Source: Flammeovirgaceae bacterium UBA7330 (GTDB lineage Bacteria > Bacteroidota > Bacteroidia > Cytophagales > Cyclobacteriaceae). From it: DNA of 64,000 bases. How positions within the stretch are numbered: the first letter of the stretch is position 1; each line of letters opens with the position of its first letter. The notes below the pieces were generated by a model. The model did no database searches, was not told the DNA's origin, and saw nothing but the letters and a program-made list of their open reading frames with translations. The stretch spans positions 62,001 through 126,000 of the forward strand of contig DKPQ01000019.1 in assembly GCA_002471275.1 (NCBI GenBank), written 5' to 3'. Below, in pieces: positions 52,195 through 61,066 of this stretch. The position numbers and the translations under genes were made by a program.

Positions 52195-53661
52195 TTGGTA
52201 AGGAATACACATTTTAAGGTAGCCGGGTATATTGGATATGCCTTACTTTTTCTTTCAGTATTTGTTATTTTATATTGGCTGCTGGGCTTTGTGCCAGAAG
52301 GAAGAGCCAGTACGAAAGCAAATACCGGATTTTGTTTTTTGCTCTTAGCAATCCAATTGATAATTAATGCAAAAAGACAAAATCAGTTGTCATGGTATCA
52401 CTTCAGTCCAACTGTAGTTTTCGTTGTCATAGCCTCTCTTTCCTTTATTGAAAACCTGTTTGGAGTTATTTTTTCAATTGATCACTTGTTGGTAGGAAGT
52501 GATCAAGAGGTTTTTAGTCTGATGGCATCAGGTACTGCTGTCTCATTTATCCTTTTAGGTACGGCAAGCTTCCTGATTAAGAAGAAATCAGTAATTACAG
52601 ATCACACATTTGCTGTAATGAATAACCTGGTGCAGATTATTGTTCTTATCGCAATCATTAGTCACATATTTGCTCCACTGGAGACCAGTAAGCCTACATT
52701 TTGGTCTACAATGTCCTTATTGACCTGCTTTTTATTTTTATTAGCCAGCGTTGGCCTGAGTTCACTCAGACCTGATATTGGGTTTATCCGGGTGTGGCTT
52801 TCAAAAGAACTTAATGGAGTCGTTGCCAGGCGCATGGTGATTATCATCATGTTGGCTGCCCTGGTTTTGGGATCTATATTCTACTATTTTTATCAGCGGC
52901 AGGTATTGTCACTGGAGTTTAGGTTTGTTTTCCTCATTACGCTAAGCATTGTTTTGGCTTTATGTGCCACAGCTTACCTGGAAATACTCATTCGAAAACT
53001 CGAGCTTGACCGAAGGAAGCTGACGGAAGAACTGAAAGGTACGCTGCAAGAGAAGGATGAGTTATTGAAGGAGCTCCACCACCGAATCAAGAATAACCTG
53101 CAATTGATCAGTAGTCTGATGTATATACAGGCCAGCACCACCAAAGATGATTCTTTTAAACACTTTCTGACTGAAATCAATGGCCGCATACAGGCGATTT
53201 ACACCATACATGAATTTCTCCTGCAAAGGAAAGTAACGAATTCCATGAATGTAAAGGAGTATCTCAATTTGCTGTCCAGACAATTGATAGCTTCATACAG
53301 CAAAACAGAGAAGAAGTTTGATCTGGAATTGTCATGTGTGGATGCGGAGATGGATCCTGATCTGGCTTTCAACATAGGTATCATTTTCAATGAGACCATT
53401 TTATGTCTTATCAAGAACCCACTGATCCCTCAGAGTTATATCAATGTCACTTTGGAAACGGACACTAGCAATGTATACCTCACATTCACTGATTGTTTGC
53501 CTGATGATCATGATAATTTTCTTGATGATTTTAAAAAATCCCCTTATTTCGATAATTTGGGTGTGTTTGTGAACTTGTTGAAAGGTAAACTTGACTATAA
53601 GTTAAATACCCATTTAAAGATTTATATTACCCTTACAGGACAAACCCATTTACTTAAGTAA
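52195..53661 (+). CDS. Membrane HisKA_2-type histidine kinase with degenerate ATPase domain
   Basis: A 488-residue protein from TTG 52195. About eight transmembrane helices (residues 8-270) without a recognisable sensor family, a short coiled coil, then a HisKA_2-like box KELHHRIKNNLQLISSLMYIQAS with H295/H296. The ATPase region is decayed: the N-box reads NETILCLIK (the second Asn, the Mg ligand, replaced by Cys), and DCLPDDHDN stands where DxGxG is expected, with no glycine-rich lid. It probably cannot phosphorylate itself. The DUF6807 gene follows 3 bases on. An intact relative is encoded at 56662. Confidence 0.8.
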   Translation: MVRNTHFKVAGYIGYALLFLSVFVILYWLLGFVPEGRASTKANTGFCFLLLAIQLIINAKRQNQLSWYHFSPTVVFVVIASLSFIENLFGVIFSIDHLLVGSDQEVFSLMASGTAVSFILLGTASFLIKKKSVITDHTFAVMNNLVQIIVLIAIISHIFAPLETSKPTFWSTMSLLTCFLFLLASVGLSSLRPDIGFIRVWLSKELNGVVARRMVIIIMLAALVLGSIFYYFYQRQVLSLEFRFVFLITLSIVLALCATAYLEILIRKLELDRRKLTEELKGTLQEKDELLKELHHRIKNNLQLISSLMYIQASTTKDDSFKHFLTEINGRIQAIYTIHEFLLQRKVTNSMNVKEYLNLLSRQLIASYSKTEKKFDLELSCVDAEMDPDLAFNIGIIFNETILCLIKNPLIPQSYINVTLETDTSNVYLTFTDCLPDDHDNFLDDFKKSPYFDNLGVFVNLLKGKLDYKLNTHLKIYITLTGQTHLLK

Positions 53662-53664
53662 TTT

Positions 53665-54921
53665 ATGATCGACATTTTCACCATTACAAAGCCCCTTGCT
53701 AAAGTCGCTTTCATTGGGTCTTTAATTTTTAGTCTATCCTGTAACAACGGGAGTGATTCCTACCATCATAACCTGGCCGCAGTTGATTTTCTCAGGCCAC
53801 CTTCACCTCAATTTTTGATCATTCCTGATTCAGTCCTTCTTGATGGAAATTTATATCTGGAAGACATCGAATCTGAACAGCTCTATGCCTTGCAAAAAGT
53901 GGAGGGTAGCCAGTATGTATTTATTCCTGATACCATTGAAGCAAACCAGCTCAAAACATATAAACTCGTAACGCGTGATGCATATGCTGGCATTATGGTG
54001 TCGTCTGCTGTTTCTGAGGGAAAACTGAATGTTTCAGTCAACAATAAACCTGTATTGACGTACCAAATGGAAACGGTGCTTCCTGATGATGGTAGTCCTG
54101 AATATTATCAGCGTGGAGGGTTTATTCACCCGGCCTATGCACCCGGTGGAGAAGTCTTAACTGACGGATTTCCTGTGGGACATACCCATCAGCATGGGAT
54201 ATTTTTTGCCTGGGTAAAGACTTCATTTCAGGGACGTGAGATTGACTTCTGGAATCAACATAAGCAGAATGGAACGGTGGTATTTGACTCATTGATTAGT
54301 TATTCAGGTGGTCCTGTTTTTGGCACATTTGAAGGTGCTCAAACAGCAATTGTTCTGGACGGGGAAGATACCATGCGGGTGTTGTCTGAGCGATGGAAAG
54401 TGAAAGTTTATAATACCTCACAATACTATATCTGGGACATTGAGGTGAATCAAAGAAATATTACTGATGATGTATTGCAGGTTCTTCCATATCACTATGG
54501 AGGCATGGCATTTCGAGGGAGTGCCGATTGGAATGCCACCACAGCTACTGCTGGTCAGGAACTGACAGGTAAGGGTAATGGAGGCTTTCTTACAAGTGAG
54601 GGGCTGGGAAGATCCGGAAACCATACCAGGCCAAATTGGGTAAGCATGTTTGGCAATGTCAATGATCAGCCGGTAAACCTTACTGTGATGGGGCATCCCC
54701 AAAATTTCAGAACTCCTTCTTACGTTCGGATACATCCAACCATGCCGTATTTCTGTTTCACACCTGTCGTGGAATATGGCTTTGATTTTAAGCCAGGAGA
54801 TATCCACATCGCCAGATATCGGATCATTTCATTTAGTGGAAAACCAGATCCGAGTGTCATAGATCAATTATGGAAGCAGTTTAGTCAAAGCACTAAGCCA
54901 TCAAAAAAGGTTGTTTTGTAA
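53665..54921 (+). CDS. DUF6807 (PmoA-like) lipoprotein
   Basis: A 418-residue lipoprotein (lipobox SLIFSLSCNN). The family signature is clear: YYQRGGFIHPAYAPGGEVLTD, GHTHQHGIFFAWVKTSFQGREIDFW, and later HYGGMAFRG and PNWVSMFG. These proteins are common in Bacteroidota and Planctomycetota polysaccharide-related loci; despite the name PmoA they are not methane monooxygenase subunits. Probably a periplasmic or surface enzyme or binding protein for a sugar-type compound. Transcribed with the preceding kinase gene (3-base gap). Confidence 0.85.
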   Translation: MIDIFTITKPLAKVAFIGSLIFSLSCNNGSDSYHHNLAAVDFLRPPSPQFLIIPDSVLLDGNLYLEDIESEQLYALQKVEGSQYVFIPDTIEANQLKTYKLVTRDAYAGIMVSSAVSEGKLNVSVNNKPVLTYQMETVLPDDGSPEYYQRGGFIHPAYAPGGEVLTDGFPVGHTHQHGIFFAWVKTSFQGREIDFWNQHKQNGTVVFDSLISYSGGPVFGTFEGAQTAIVLDGEDTMRVLSERWKVKVYNTSQYYIWDIEVNQRNITDDVLQVLPYHYGGMAFRGSADWNATTATAGQELTGKGNGGFLTSEGLGRSGNHTRPNWVSMFGNVNDQPVNLTVMGHPQNFRTPSYVRIHPTMPYFCFTPVVEYGFDFKPGDIHIARYRIISFSGKPDPSVIDQLWKQFSQSTKPSKKVVL

Positions 54922-55029
54922 AATCCACCTTCCCACAATGTGTAGGGATTTAATATATATTTTGGGCTAAAGAGAGATTAATCACAAGATTTCCATTCGG
55001 TCAAGCAACTATTTCAACCGCTCTTGAGG

Positions 55030-55053
55030 TACTACCTGATACTTAGTAGTATC
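55030..55053 (+). promoter_or_regulatory. Two competing leader hairpins before the CHRD lipoprotein
   Basis: TACTAC (55030-55035) pairs with GTAGTA (55046-55051), and GATACT (55038-55043) pairs with AGTATC (55048-55053). The two stems share bases and cannot form together. They end 21 bases before the ATG at 55075, so a choice between them could affect translation. Each is only 6 bp. Confidence 0.3.
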
Positions 55054-55074
55054 AATAATTCAACCTATGAGAAG

Positions 55075-56604
55075 ATGAAATCACAAAAGACAACTTTAAT
55101 CGCTTTTTTACTATCCATCTTGTTGACCGCAGTATTTATCGGATGTAACAAGGATGATGAGGATAACGGCCCACAACCGACAGGTGAGGAGAAAACGTTT
55201 GAGCTGGGGGCAGTTGGCTCATCAGGTGTATCCGGTACAGCACTTTTTGAAGAGCTGGATGACCAAAGTGTGAGAATTACCCTCACTATAGCGGGAACCT
55301 CGTCAGGGGGAGACCATCCATCACACATTCACGCGAATTCGGCAGCAGAGGGTGGGGGAATAGTACTTGATTTGACCAATGTAGATGGTGCCACAGGTAT
55401 CAGTGAAACGATTGTTACAGAATTGAATGATGGTACAGCAGTAACCTATGAGTCTTTGATAGGTTTTGATGGCTATATCAACGTCCACACTGCTTCTGAT
55501 AACCTGGGGACACTGCTGGCACAAGGTGATATCGGATCCAATGAGTTGACCGGAGAATCAGAGGAATATACTATGTCCGCAGTTGGAAGTTCGGGTGTTT
55601 CGGGATCAGTCACATTCAGTGAAAGAGTGAGCGGGGAAACCCTGGTAGTAATAAACCTATCCGGGGATCCTTCAGACAGCAATCATCCAACACATATTCA
55701 TTCAGGTACTGCAGCCAGTCCGGGAGGAATAGTTATTCATTTGTCCAATGTAAAAAATGGCTTTAGCAGGACTAACGTATCTGCATTTAGTGATGGAACA
55801 GCAGTGACTTACGACGAGTTGATTGCTTATGCCGGATATGTAAACGTACACAATGCAGAAGGAGACCTGGGGACATTGGTTGCACAGGGGGATATAGGTT
55901 CGAATAAACTTACTGGAGAGTCTGAAGAGTATTCTTTATCTGAAGTAGGTGATTCTGGTGTATCCGGCACTGTGACTTTAAGTGAAAGATTAAATGGTCA
56001 TACGCTGGTAGTAATAAGTCTGACAGGCGACGCTACGGATAGTAACCGTCCAACCCACATTCATACCGGCTCAACAGCCAGCCCGGGTGGAATAGTTATT
56101 CATTTATCCAATGTTAAAAATGGCTCCAGCAAAACCAATGTGACTGAGTTTAGTGACGGGACGGCTGTGACTTATGATGAATTAATTGCCTATGCAGGAT
56201 ATGTAAATGTGCACAATGCCGAGGGTGATTTAGCGACTTTGGTAGCGCAGGGTGATATCGGATCCAGCGTTGGAGCAGGAACGGCCATTAATTATAATGT
56301 TTCCAATTCAGGTGCGTCTGCATATATCTTTTCAGGAAATGGACTGACCAATTCGTCCAATCCCAATATCACACTTCAACGAGGAAAGACTTACACATTT
56401 ACCGTAGCTGCTCCGGGACATCCGTTTATTATTAAATCAGTACAGGGTACAGGAAGTGGTGATGCATATAATACTGGTGTGACCGGGAATGGTGCATCCG
56501 AGGGAACTATCACATTTGTGGTGCCTGGTGACGCTCCCTCAAAACTTTTTTATAACTGCGAGTTTCATGCCTCCATGACAGGCGAAATCAATATTACGGA
56601 TTAA
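55075..56604 (+). CDS. Lipoprotein with three CHRD-like repeats and a C-terminal cupredoxin domain
   Basis: A 509-residue lipoprotein (lipobox TAVFIGCNKDDEDN), starting at ATG 55075 rather than TTG 55024, which would put 17 unsuitable residues before the signal. Three CHRD-type domains of about 121-123 residues follow (each with HPSHIH or HPTHIH, GTAVTYDELI, GYVNVHxA and GTLxAQGDIGS). The last about 95 residues are a plastocyanin-like cupredoxin domain with H in APGHPF and CEFHASM (Cys, His and Met), a full type-1 copper set. The molecule is probably exported to the surface as an electron-transfer or copper-binding adhesin-like protein. Confidence 0.88.
   Translation: MKSQKTTLIAFLLSILLTAVFIGCNKDDEDNGPQPTGEEKTFELGAVGSSGVSGTALFEELDDQSVRITLTIAGTSSGGDHPSHIHANSAAEGGGIVLDLTNVDGATGISETIVTELNDGTAVTYESLIGFDGYINVHTASDNLGTLLAQGDIGSNELTGESEEYTMSAVGSSGVSGSVTFSERVSGETLVVINLSGDPSDSNHPTHIHSGTAASPGGIVIHLSNVKNGFSRTNVSAFSDGTAVTYDELIAYAGYVNVHNAEGDLGTLVAQGDIGSNKLTGESEEYSLSEVGDSGVSGTVTLSERLNGHTLVVISLTGDATDSNRPTHIHTGSTASPGGIVIHLSNVKNGSSKTNVTEFSDGTAVTYDELIAYAGYVNVHNAEGDLATLVAQGDIGSSVGAGTAINYNVSNSGASAYIFSGNGLTNSSNPNITLQRGKTYTFTVAAPGHPFIIKSVQGTGSGDAYNTGVTGNGASEGTITFVVPGDAPSKLFYNCEFHASMTGEINITD
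55198..56274 (+). repeat. Three tandem CHRD repeats in DNA
   Basis: Repeat units begin at 55198, 55567 and 55930, spaced 369 and 363 bases. Units 2 and 3 are nearly identical at protein level from GTAASPGG/GSTASPGG to NVHNAEGDL, while unit 1 is more diverged, so 2 and 3 come from the more recent duplication. Confidence 0.8.
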
Positions 56605-56661
56605 ATCAATTATGAAATCAACTGACTCAGCAGGATGAGATGAATCTCGATGTTGTTACAA

Positions 56662-58395
56662 TCACTTGCTTGATTTGAATGTTAAGTTGTGTTGATCATT
56701 TGGCACCAGGATTTCACACCTGGTGCCTTTTTTATTTGTTATCTTAAAGCTGCCATTCAATTGATGCATAAAGGCTTTTATGAGGGATAATCCTGAAGTG
56801 CCAGAAGAATCATCTGACTCATCATCAAACCCTACTCCTTCATCATAGACGGTAATGGCCAGGTGATCATTTTGATTATATATGCTGAATGAAATAACAC
56901 CCTGTTTGCTACCCTGATAGGCGTATTTCATGGCATTGGTGACTAGCTCTACCACACAAATACCAATGGGTAATGCTACTTCAAGCTTCGCTTCTACAGG
57001 AATTGTCTCGATTTCAATTTTTTGGGACAAATCAGCATTTTCAATGAGGTGAACAAGCTCCACAAGGTATTCATCCAGCCTGACGCGGTTAGAAGTTTCA
57101 TTCTTCTGAAGCAATTCATACATATCAGAAATAGCCATTACCCTTCGATTGAGCCGGGAAAGTAGTTTTTTGCAGACTCCATCAGGTGAATTAATTTCCT
57201 CCAGCATAATCATACTGGAAATAAGCGTGAAACTGTTCTTAGCCCGATGTTGAAGTTCATGAAGCAGGGTAGTTACCTCATTATTGGCTTTTTCCAGCTC
57301 TCTTTCAATTTTAAGTCTGCGTTCAAGACTTGATGAAATACCAATGACCCCTGTCTGGACACCTTCATGGAAGATAGGAGAATTTATACTTTGAACCATA
57401 AACTCAACTCCATCCTTATTGTATACCAGATATTCGCCTTCCCATTTTTTTCCAGCAAATAATGCATTAAGCATTTCCTGAGATTGATGCTGTGATTTGA
57501 TTGGAGAGAGCTCAAGAATATGCCTACCTAAAGCTTCTTTGTTAGTCCAACCATACAACTCTTCAGATCCTTTATTCCAGTATGTCACAATCCCTTGCAT
57601 ATCTATTGAGACTACGGACTGCGCTATGGAATTAAGCATTTCAGTTTTTATCTCAATATCCCTGATTGCATTGTGATACGAAGTCACATCCATAACTGAT
57701 ACCACAATCCTTTCTGTTTTTTCCTTGTTGGTTGGAAGTGGACTACATTTAAATAGTAGATAAGTACCACCAAAATTTATCTCAAAATCGACAGGAGTAC
57801 CATCAAATACTTTTCGGTAATGTCTTTCTATTTCCGGTGCATAAGGACCGAAGATCTCACTTATGTGTTTACCGAAATAGGTAGCCGGCTCTAAACCCTG
57901 TGCTTTAAATCCACCACCGGCTGTAAAATCTACTGTGAGGTCATTTTTAATCACACTGATATAAGCGTTTGGGTAGTTGTCGGTAATCGAAGTTAATAGA
58001 AGGTCCTTTTCCTCGATGGCTTTCTTTTGATGATAAAGCTTCAATGCCATTTTTATAGATGCGTCGAGTACTGTAATTCCGGAGTTTTTTACCACGTACC
58101 CATAAGATGAAATCTTTTCTGTCTTTTCGACCACGTCCTTGCTTGTGTGGTTTGAGTAAAAAACAATTGGAATTTCCCTTTTTGATAGTATCTCCTTGGC
58201 TGCATCCGTACCATCCATCTCTGCACCAAGGTCAATATCCATCAATATGACATCGATCCCCTGATCTTCAATCGCCTGATGAATGGCTTCTCTCCCAGAA
58301 TGCGCAAGACTTACCTGGTAATCATACGTCTCCAGTTCCATCTGTTGCACCTTGGCAAATAACATTTGATCTTCAACGAGTAAAACTTTTGCCAT
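56662..58395 (-). CDS. REC-PAS-PAS-HisKA_2 hybrid sensor kinase
   Basis: A 577-residue cytoplasmic protein. N-terminal receiver (about 1-120: D9, phospho-acceptor D53 in LMDIDLG, S81, K103); two PAS domains (about 140-245 and 255-370, e.g. VTYWNKGSEELYGWTNKEALGRHILEL); a HisKA_2 box LHELQHRAKNSFTLISSMI; and an intact ATPase domain (VVELVTNAMKYAY, VYDEGVGFDDE, GTSGLSLIKAF, GTRCEILVP). The receiver-first order suggests the receiver controls the kinase. It has no membrane segment. Its last codons contain, on the other strand, a perfect terminator for the upstream convergent gene. Confidence 0.9.
   Translation of the reverse strand: MAKVLLVEDQMLFAKVQQMELETYDYQVSLAHSGREAIHQAIEDQGIDVILMDIDLGAEMDGTDAAKEILSKREIPIVFYSNHTSKDVVEKTEKISSYGYVVKNSGITVLDASIKMALKLYHQKKAIEEKDLLLTSITDNYPNAYISVIKNDLTVDFTAGGGFKAQGLEPATYFGKHISEIFGPYAPEIERHYRKVFDGTPVDFEINFGGTYLLFKCSPLPTNKEKTERIVVSVMDVTSYHNAIRDIEIKTEMLNSIAQSVVSIDMQGIVTYWNKGSEELYGWTNKEALGRHILELSPIKSQHQSQEMLNALFAGKKWEGEYLVYNKDGVEFMVQSINSPIFHEGVQTGVIGISSSLERRLKIERELEKANNEVTTLLHELQHRAKNSFTLISSMIMLEEINSPDGVCKKLLSRLNRRVMAISDMYELLQKNETSNRVRLDEYLVELVHLIENADLSQKIEIETIPVEAKLEVALPIGICVVELVTNAMKYAYQGSKQGVISFSIYNQNDHLAITVYDEGVGFDDESDDSSGTSGLSLIKAFMHQLNGSFKITNKKGTRCEILVPNDQHNLTFKSSK
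56702..56733 (+). terminator. Perfect rho-independent terminator embedded in the kinase gene
   Basis: GGCACCAGG (56702-56710), 8-base loop, CCTGGTGCC (56719-56727), then TTTTTT. The 9-bp G/C-rich stem is perfect. It acts on the plus strand, 98 bases after the CHRD-cupredoxin stop codon, while on the minus strand the same bases encode the KGTRCEILVP end of the kinase ATPase domain. Confidence 0.85.
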
Positions 58396-58588
58396 CAGGA
58401 GTTAAATGTAGTGACATACAAAATAATAAATTATTTACTATTAATGTTTCCACCACCATTATTTGAACATAATTCATAATTATTCTATATAACCGTAAAA
58501 CTTGATTTTTTAAAAAAATTTTTTAATAACTTTTATGTAATCACAAACGTATATATGTACATACATATAATATATTGATAGTTGTCAT
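58396..58588. other. 193-base A/T-rich divergent intergenic region
   Basis: Between the kinase (minus) and pirin (plus) starts. It holds poly-T/poly-A runs near 58506-58526 and an alternating purine-pyrimidine stretch near 58549-58575 with the palindrome TATGTACATA. No gene is seen; it must contain both promoters, but I cannot pick clear TTTG/TAnnTTTG pairs. Confidence 0.5.
58554..58563. promoter_or_regulatory. TATGTACATA palindrome upstream of pirin
   Basis: A perfect 10-bp palindrome 25 bases before the pirin ATG, within an A/T-rich alternating stretch. A plausible operator half-site arrangement, but short. Confidence 0.3.
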
Positions 58589-59299
58589 ATGAAAACTACA
58601 TTGCATAAATCAGAAACCAGAGGTCATGCCGATCATGGTTGGCTGAATTCTTATCATTCCTTCAGTTTTGCAAATTATTACAATCCGGAAAGGATCCATT
58701 TTGGGATGCTTAGGGTATTGAATGATGATACAGTAGCAGGAGGAAAGGGCTTCGGTACGCATCCCCACGACAATATGGAAATCATTTCTATTCCTTTAGA
58801 AGGTGATTTGCAACATAAGGATAGCATGGGAAATACGGCTACCATCAAAGAGGGGGATGTACAGGTGATGAGTGCCGGAACGGGTGTCTATCATAGCGAA
58901 TACAATAAAAACAACGAGAAGGAAGTGAAGTTTCTTCAAATCTGGGTTTTCCCAAGGGAAAAAAATGTAAAGCCTCGATATGATCAGGTTAGCATCAAAG
59001 ATTTGGAAAAGCCCAACGAATTTTACCAGGTCTTATCTCCGGAAAAGGATGCTCCTGGAGTTTGGGTCCATCAGGATGCCTGGTTTCATCTGGGTACTTT
59101 TGATCAGGAGAAAGAAGTGAGTTATAAAATTCACCGTACGGGGAATGGGGTATACGTCTTTGTGCTGGAAGGAGAAGCGGAAATAGCCGACCAAAAATTA
59201 TCCAAAAGAGATGGGTTAGGTATCTGGGATACTGAACAATTTAAAGTAAAGGTAGGAACCGGAAGTCGTATCTTATTGATGGAAGTTCCAATGAACTAG
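58589..59299 (+). CDS. Pirin family protein (YhhW-like bicupin)
   Basis: A 236-residue bicupin. The N-terminal cupin carries the metal-ligand pattern FGTHPHDNMEIISIPLEGDLQHKDSMGN (His, His and Glu) with GDVQVMSAGTGVYHSEYN for the fourth ligand. The C-terminal cupin (VWVHQDAWFHLGTFD...) is diverged. Relatives such as YhhW have quercetin dioxygenase activity in vitro; the natural role is often redox or regulatory. It is probably monocistronic. Confidence 0.9.
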   Translation: MKTTLHKSETRGHADHGWLNSYHSFSFANYYNPERIHFGMLRVLNDDTVAGGKGFGTHPHDNMEIISIPLEGDLQHKDSMGNTATIKEGDVQVMSAGTGVYHSEYNKNNEKEVKFLQIWVFPREKNVKPRYDQVSIKDLEKPNEFYQVLSPEKDAPGVWVHQDAWFHLGTFDQEKEVSYKIHRTGNGVYVFVLEGEAEIADQKLSKRDGLGIWDTEQFKVKVGTGSRILLMEVPMN

Positions 59300-59447
59300 T
59301 TTTCGTGCGTGATTTTGAATGTAGGAGCGAGCATCCTTTTTTTCGTCTACGACTGTGTAACAAATGTTGCAAAATCTCTTGATTAGGTTTATCAGTTTTG
59401 TACTGGAAAAACAAAATTGATTTCAGATAACTTAATATTATATAGAC

Positions 59448-59756
59448 ATGTTTAGAGAACTATTTGGGTTTGGACCTTCCGTAGATTTCAAGGCGCTTGT
59501 AGATCAGGGAGCCATCATTCTAGATGTTAGAAGCAAAGGGGAATATGATCAGGGCCACATCGATGGGTCCATCAATATTTCAGTTGATGCACTTCCGAAG
59601 CATCTGAATAGATTCAAAGACAAAAACAAGCCCATTATCACATGTTGTGCTTCAGGCATGCGGAGTGGCTCTGCAAAAAGCCTCTTGCTTTCAAAGGGTT
59701 ACAAAGAAGTACACAATGGAGGGAGCTGGTACAGGCTTGAAAGCAAAATCAGTTAA
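59448..59756 (+). CDS. Rhodanese-like domain protein
   Basis: A 102-residue single-domain rhodanese. N-terminal ILDVRSKGEYDQGHIDGSINI is the CH2A-type start. The active-site loop is CCASGMRSG with catalytic C67 and R72. It transfers sulfur from a donor to a thiol acceptor; the partner is unknown. No signal peptide, so cytoplasmic. The 148-base gap upstream contains a weak hairpin with a T-run (near 59330-59344) that may end the pirin message. Confidence 0.9.
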   Translation: MFRELFGFGPSVDFKALVDQGAIILDVRSKGEYDQGHIDGSINISVDALPKHLNRFKDKNKPIITCCASGMRSGSAKSLLLSKGYKEVHNGGSWYRLESKIS

Positions 59757-59798
59757 CAGAATTCGCTAAGGTAGATCCCGGCATTGGGGTCTACTTTT

Positions 59799-60998
59799 TC
59801 AATTCCACATTCCGGATATATTCTGTAACTCATGAGCGTTGACGATGCCCATATTTGAAACTTCTTTTCTATCATATCCGTCTACCTCAAACAGGATTTC
59901 GAAGTTTTCAGGGAGACGGTTATCAGCAAATTCCCCGGCGATGGTCTTTTCAAAAAAATGCTCCTGATGTATCCTGGATGAAATCATTTCAACACTGGTA
60001 TCTGTGAATCCTCCCATCAGGTAAATCACATTATTCTCAAGGCCTTTCATTCTGGTAAGAATCCCATAGTCCTTATGCATTTCGGCGGGATTACCAACAA
60101 TTGATATGGTGTCATTGGTTGCTTTTCTGATCAGGTAAGACATGCCGGGACCGGGCCTGTAATGGGAGATTTTATAATAGGTATCCAGTAGATACAGACT
60201 CTTAAATAATCCAATGTAAATGATGTTGTTTTCTTTGAGATCTTCGATGGAGAGCTCAGAGGCCATTCGGAAATGGACTTCTTTGTTCAGGTCATTGATT
60301 AGCGTGGAAATATTGAAAATACTGATAGCGTGTAGCCTTGTGAGGATCTTGCTTCGTGATTGGTTTAAGCTCAACAACTCTGGTTTTCTTGCCTCCAGTT
60401 CTTCCAGCTTATTGATGCTGTAATTTCTCACCATGGTACCATCCTTTTCAACGTACATAAAGAGATCACCCAATACAATGAGAACAGGTTTGTCATTGGC
60501 AGAAAGGTCATTATATAGAAATGAATTTCGTTTTGTGTCCGGTTGATTGTAGAGGTATAGTTTGATAATCAGTCCGATACAAACCGTCACTAGTATGGCT
60601 ATCGTTATCCACAATGCCTGACTACCTATTGAAACAGCCTTGTTTGAAGGAGGTATCTTTTGATAGAGCACCTCATAACTTCCTTTTTCCAGGGACAACC
60701 GCAAAGGATCATCTTTTCCCTCTGTGAGATAATACTCCTTCAGTTTTTTTCTCAGGTGATACACAGCCACTCTCACATAAGAAGTATCTTTTTCATTGAT
60801 GTCATGCTCAAAGAACTCCAGCGCGATGGTAGTTTCTTTGGGAGGTTCATTCTCCAGAGTTTTATTTACCAGATAGATCAGAAGCTGCTGATTCTTTTCA
60901 CTCCTAAATAATTCACTTGATATGATCTTATCCAGTTGCTGAAGAATTTCTTCTTTGTCCACTGTCAATGGTCCGTCATTCATTTGTATCCGGTTCAA
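59799..60998 (-). CDS. Membrane-bound winged-helix regulator (ToxR-like layout)
   Basis: A 399-residue protein. Residues about 1-115 form a DNA-binding-like domain with SYVRVAVYHLRKKLKEYYLTEG and LRLSLEKGSYEVLY, the recognition-helix and wing pattern of an OmpR/ToxR-type winged helix as found in Acidobacteria and Bacteroidota membrane regulators. One transmembrane helix follows (about 128-150) and then a 250-residue extracytoplasmic domain (VLIVLGDLFMYVEKDGTMVRNYSIN, YIGLFKSLYLLDTYYKIS) without a known sensor family. It is divergent from the cytochrome-c lipoprotein gene, which is its likely target. Confidence 0.75.
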   Translation of the reverse strand: MNRIQMNDGPLTVDKEEILQQLDKIISSELFRSEKNQQLLIYLVNKTLENEPPKETTIALEFFEHDINEKDTSYVRVAVYHLRKKLKEYYLTEGKDDPLRLSLEKGSYEVLYQKIPPSNKAVSIGSQALWITIAILVTVCIGLIIKLYLYNQPDTKRNSFLYNDLSANDKPVLIVLGDLFMYVEKDGTMVRNYSINKLEELEARKPELLSLNQSRSKILTRLHAISIFNISTLINDLNKEVHFRMASELSIEDLKENNIIYIGLFKSLYLLDTYYKISHYRPGPGMSYLIRKATNDTISIVGNPAEMHKDYGILTRMKGLENNVIYLMGGFTDTSVEMISSRIHQEHFFEKTIAGEFADNRLPENFEILFEVDGYDRKEVSNMGIVNAHELQNISGMWN

Positions 60999-61012
60999 TT
61001 ATTGAAAGAAGT

Positions 61013-61027
61013 ACGGTTTATAACCGT
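61013..61027. promoter_or_regulatory. Inverted repeat in the divergent intergenic region
   Basis: ACGGTT-TAT-AACCGT: 6-bp arms with a 3-base spacer, 15 bases upstream of the regulator gene and 39 bases upstream of the lipoprotein gene. A T-run follows on the plus strand, so it could also be a terminator hairpin, but its place suits an operator of the regulator. Confidence 0.4.
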
Positions 61028-61066
61028 TTTTAACCCCAAAAATTCCGTAAATTTCAGTTAAAATGC

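Noticed and set aside
54418..54807. 129-codon minus-strand frame inside the DUF6807 gene
   Set aside because: Antisense to conserved family motifs; no start context.
58506..58526. Poly-T/poly-A hairpin as a terminator
   Set aside because: It lies between two divergent start codons, where no transcript should end, and the stem is only A/T.
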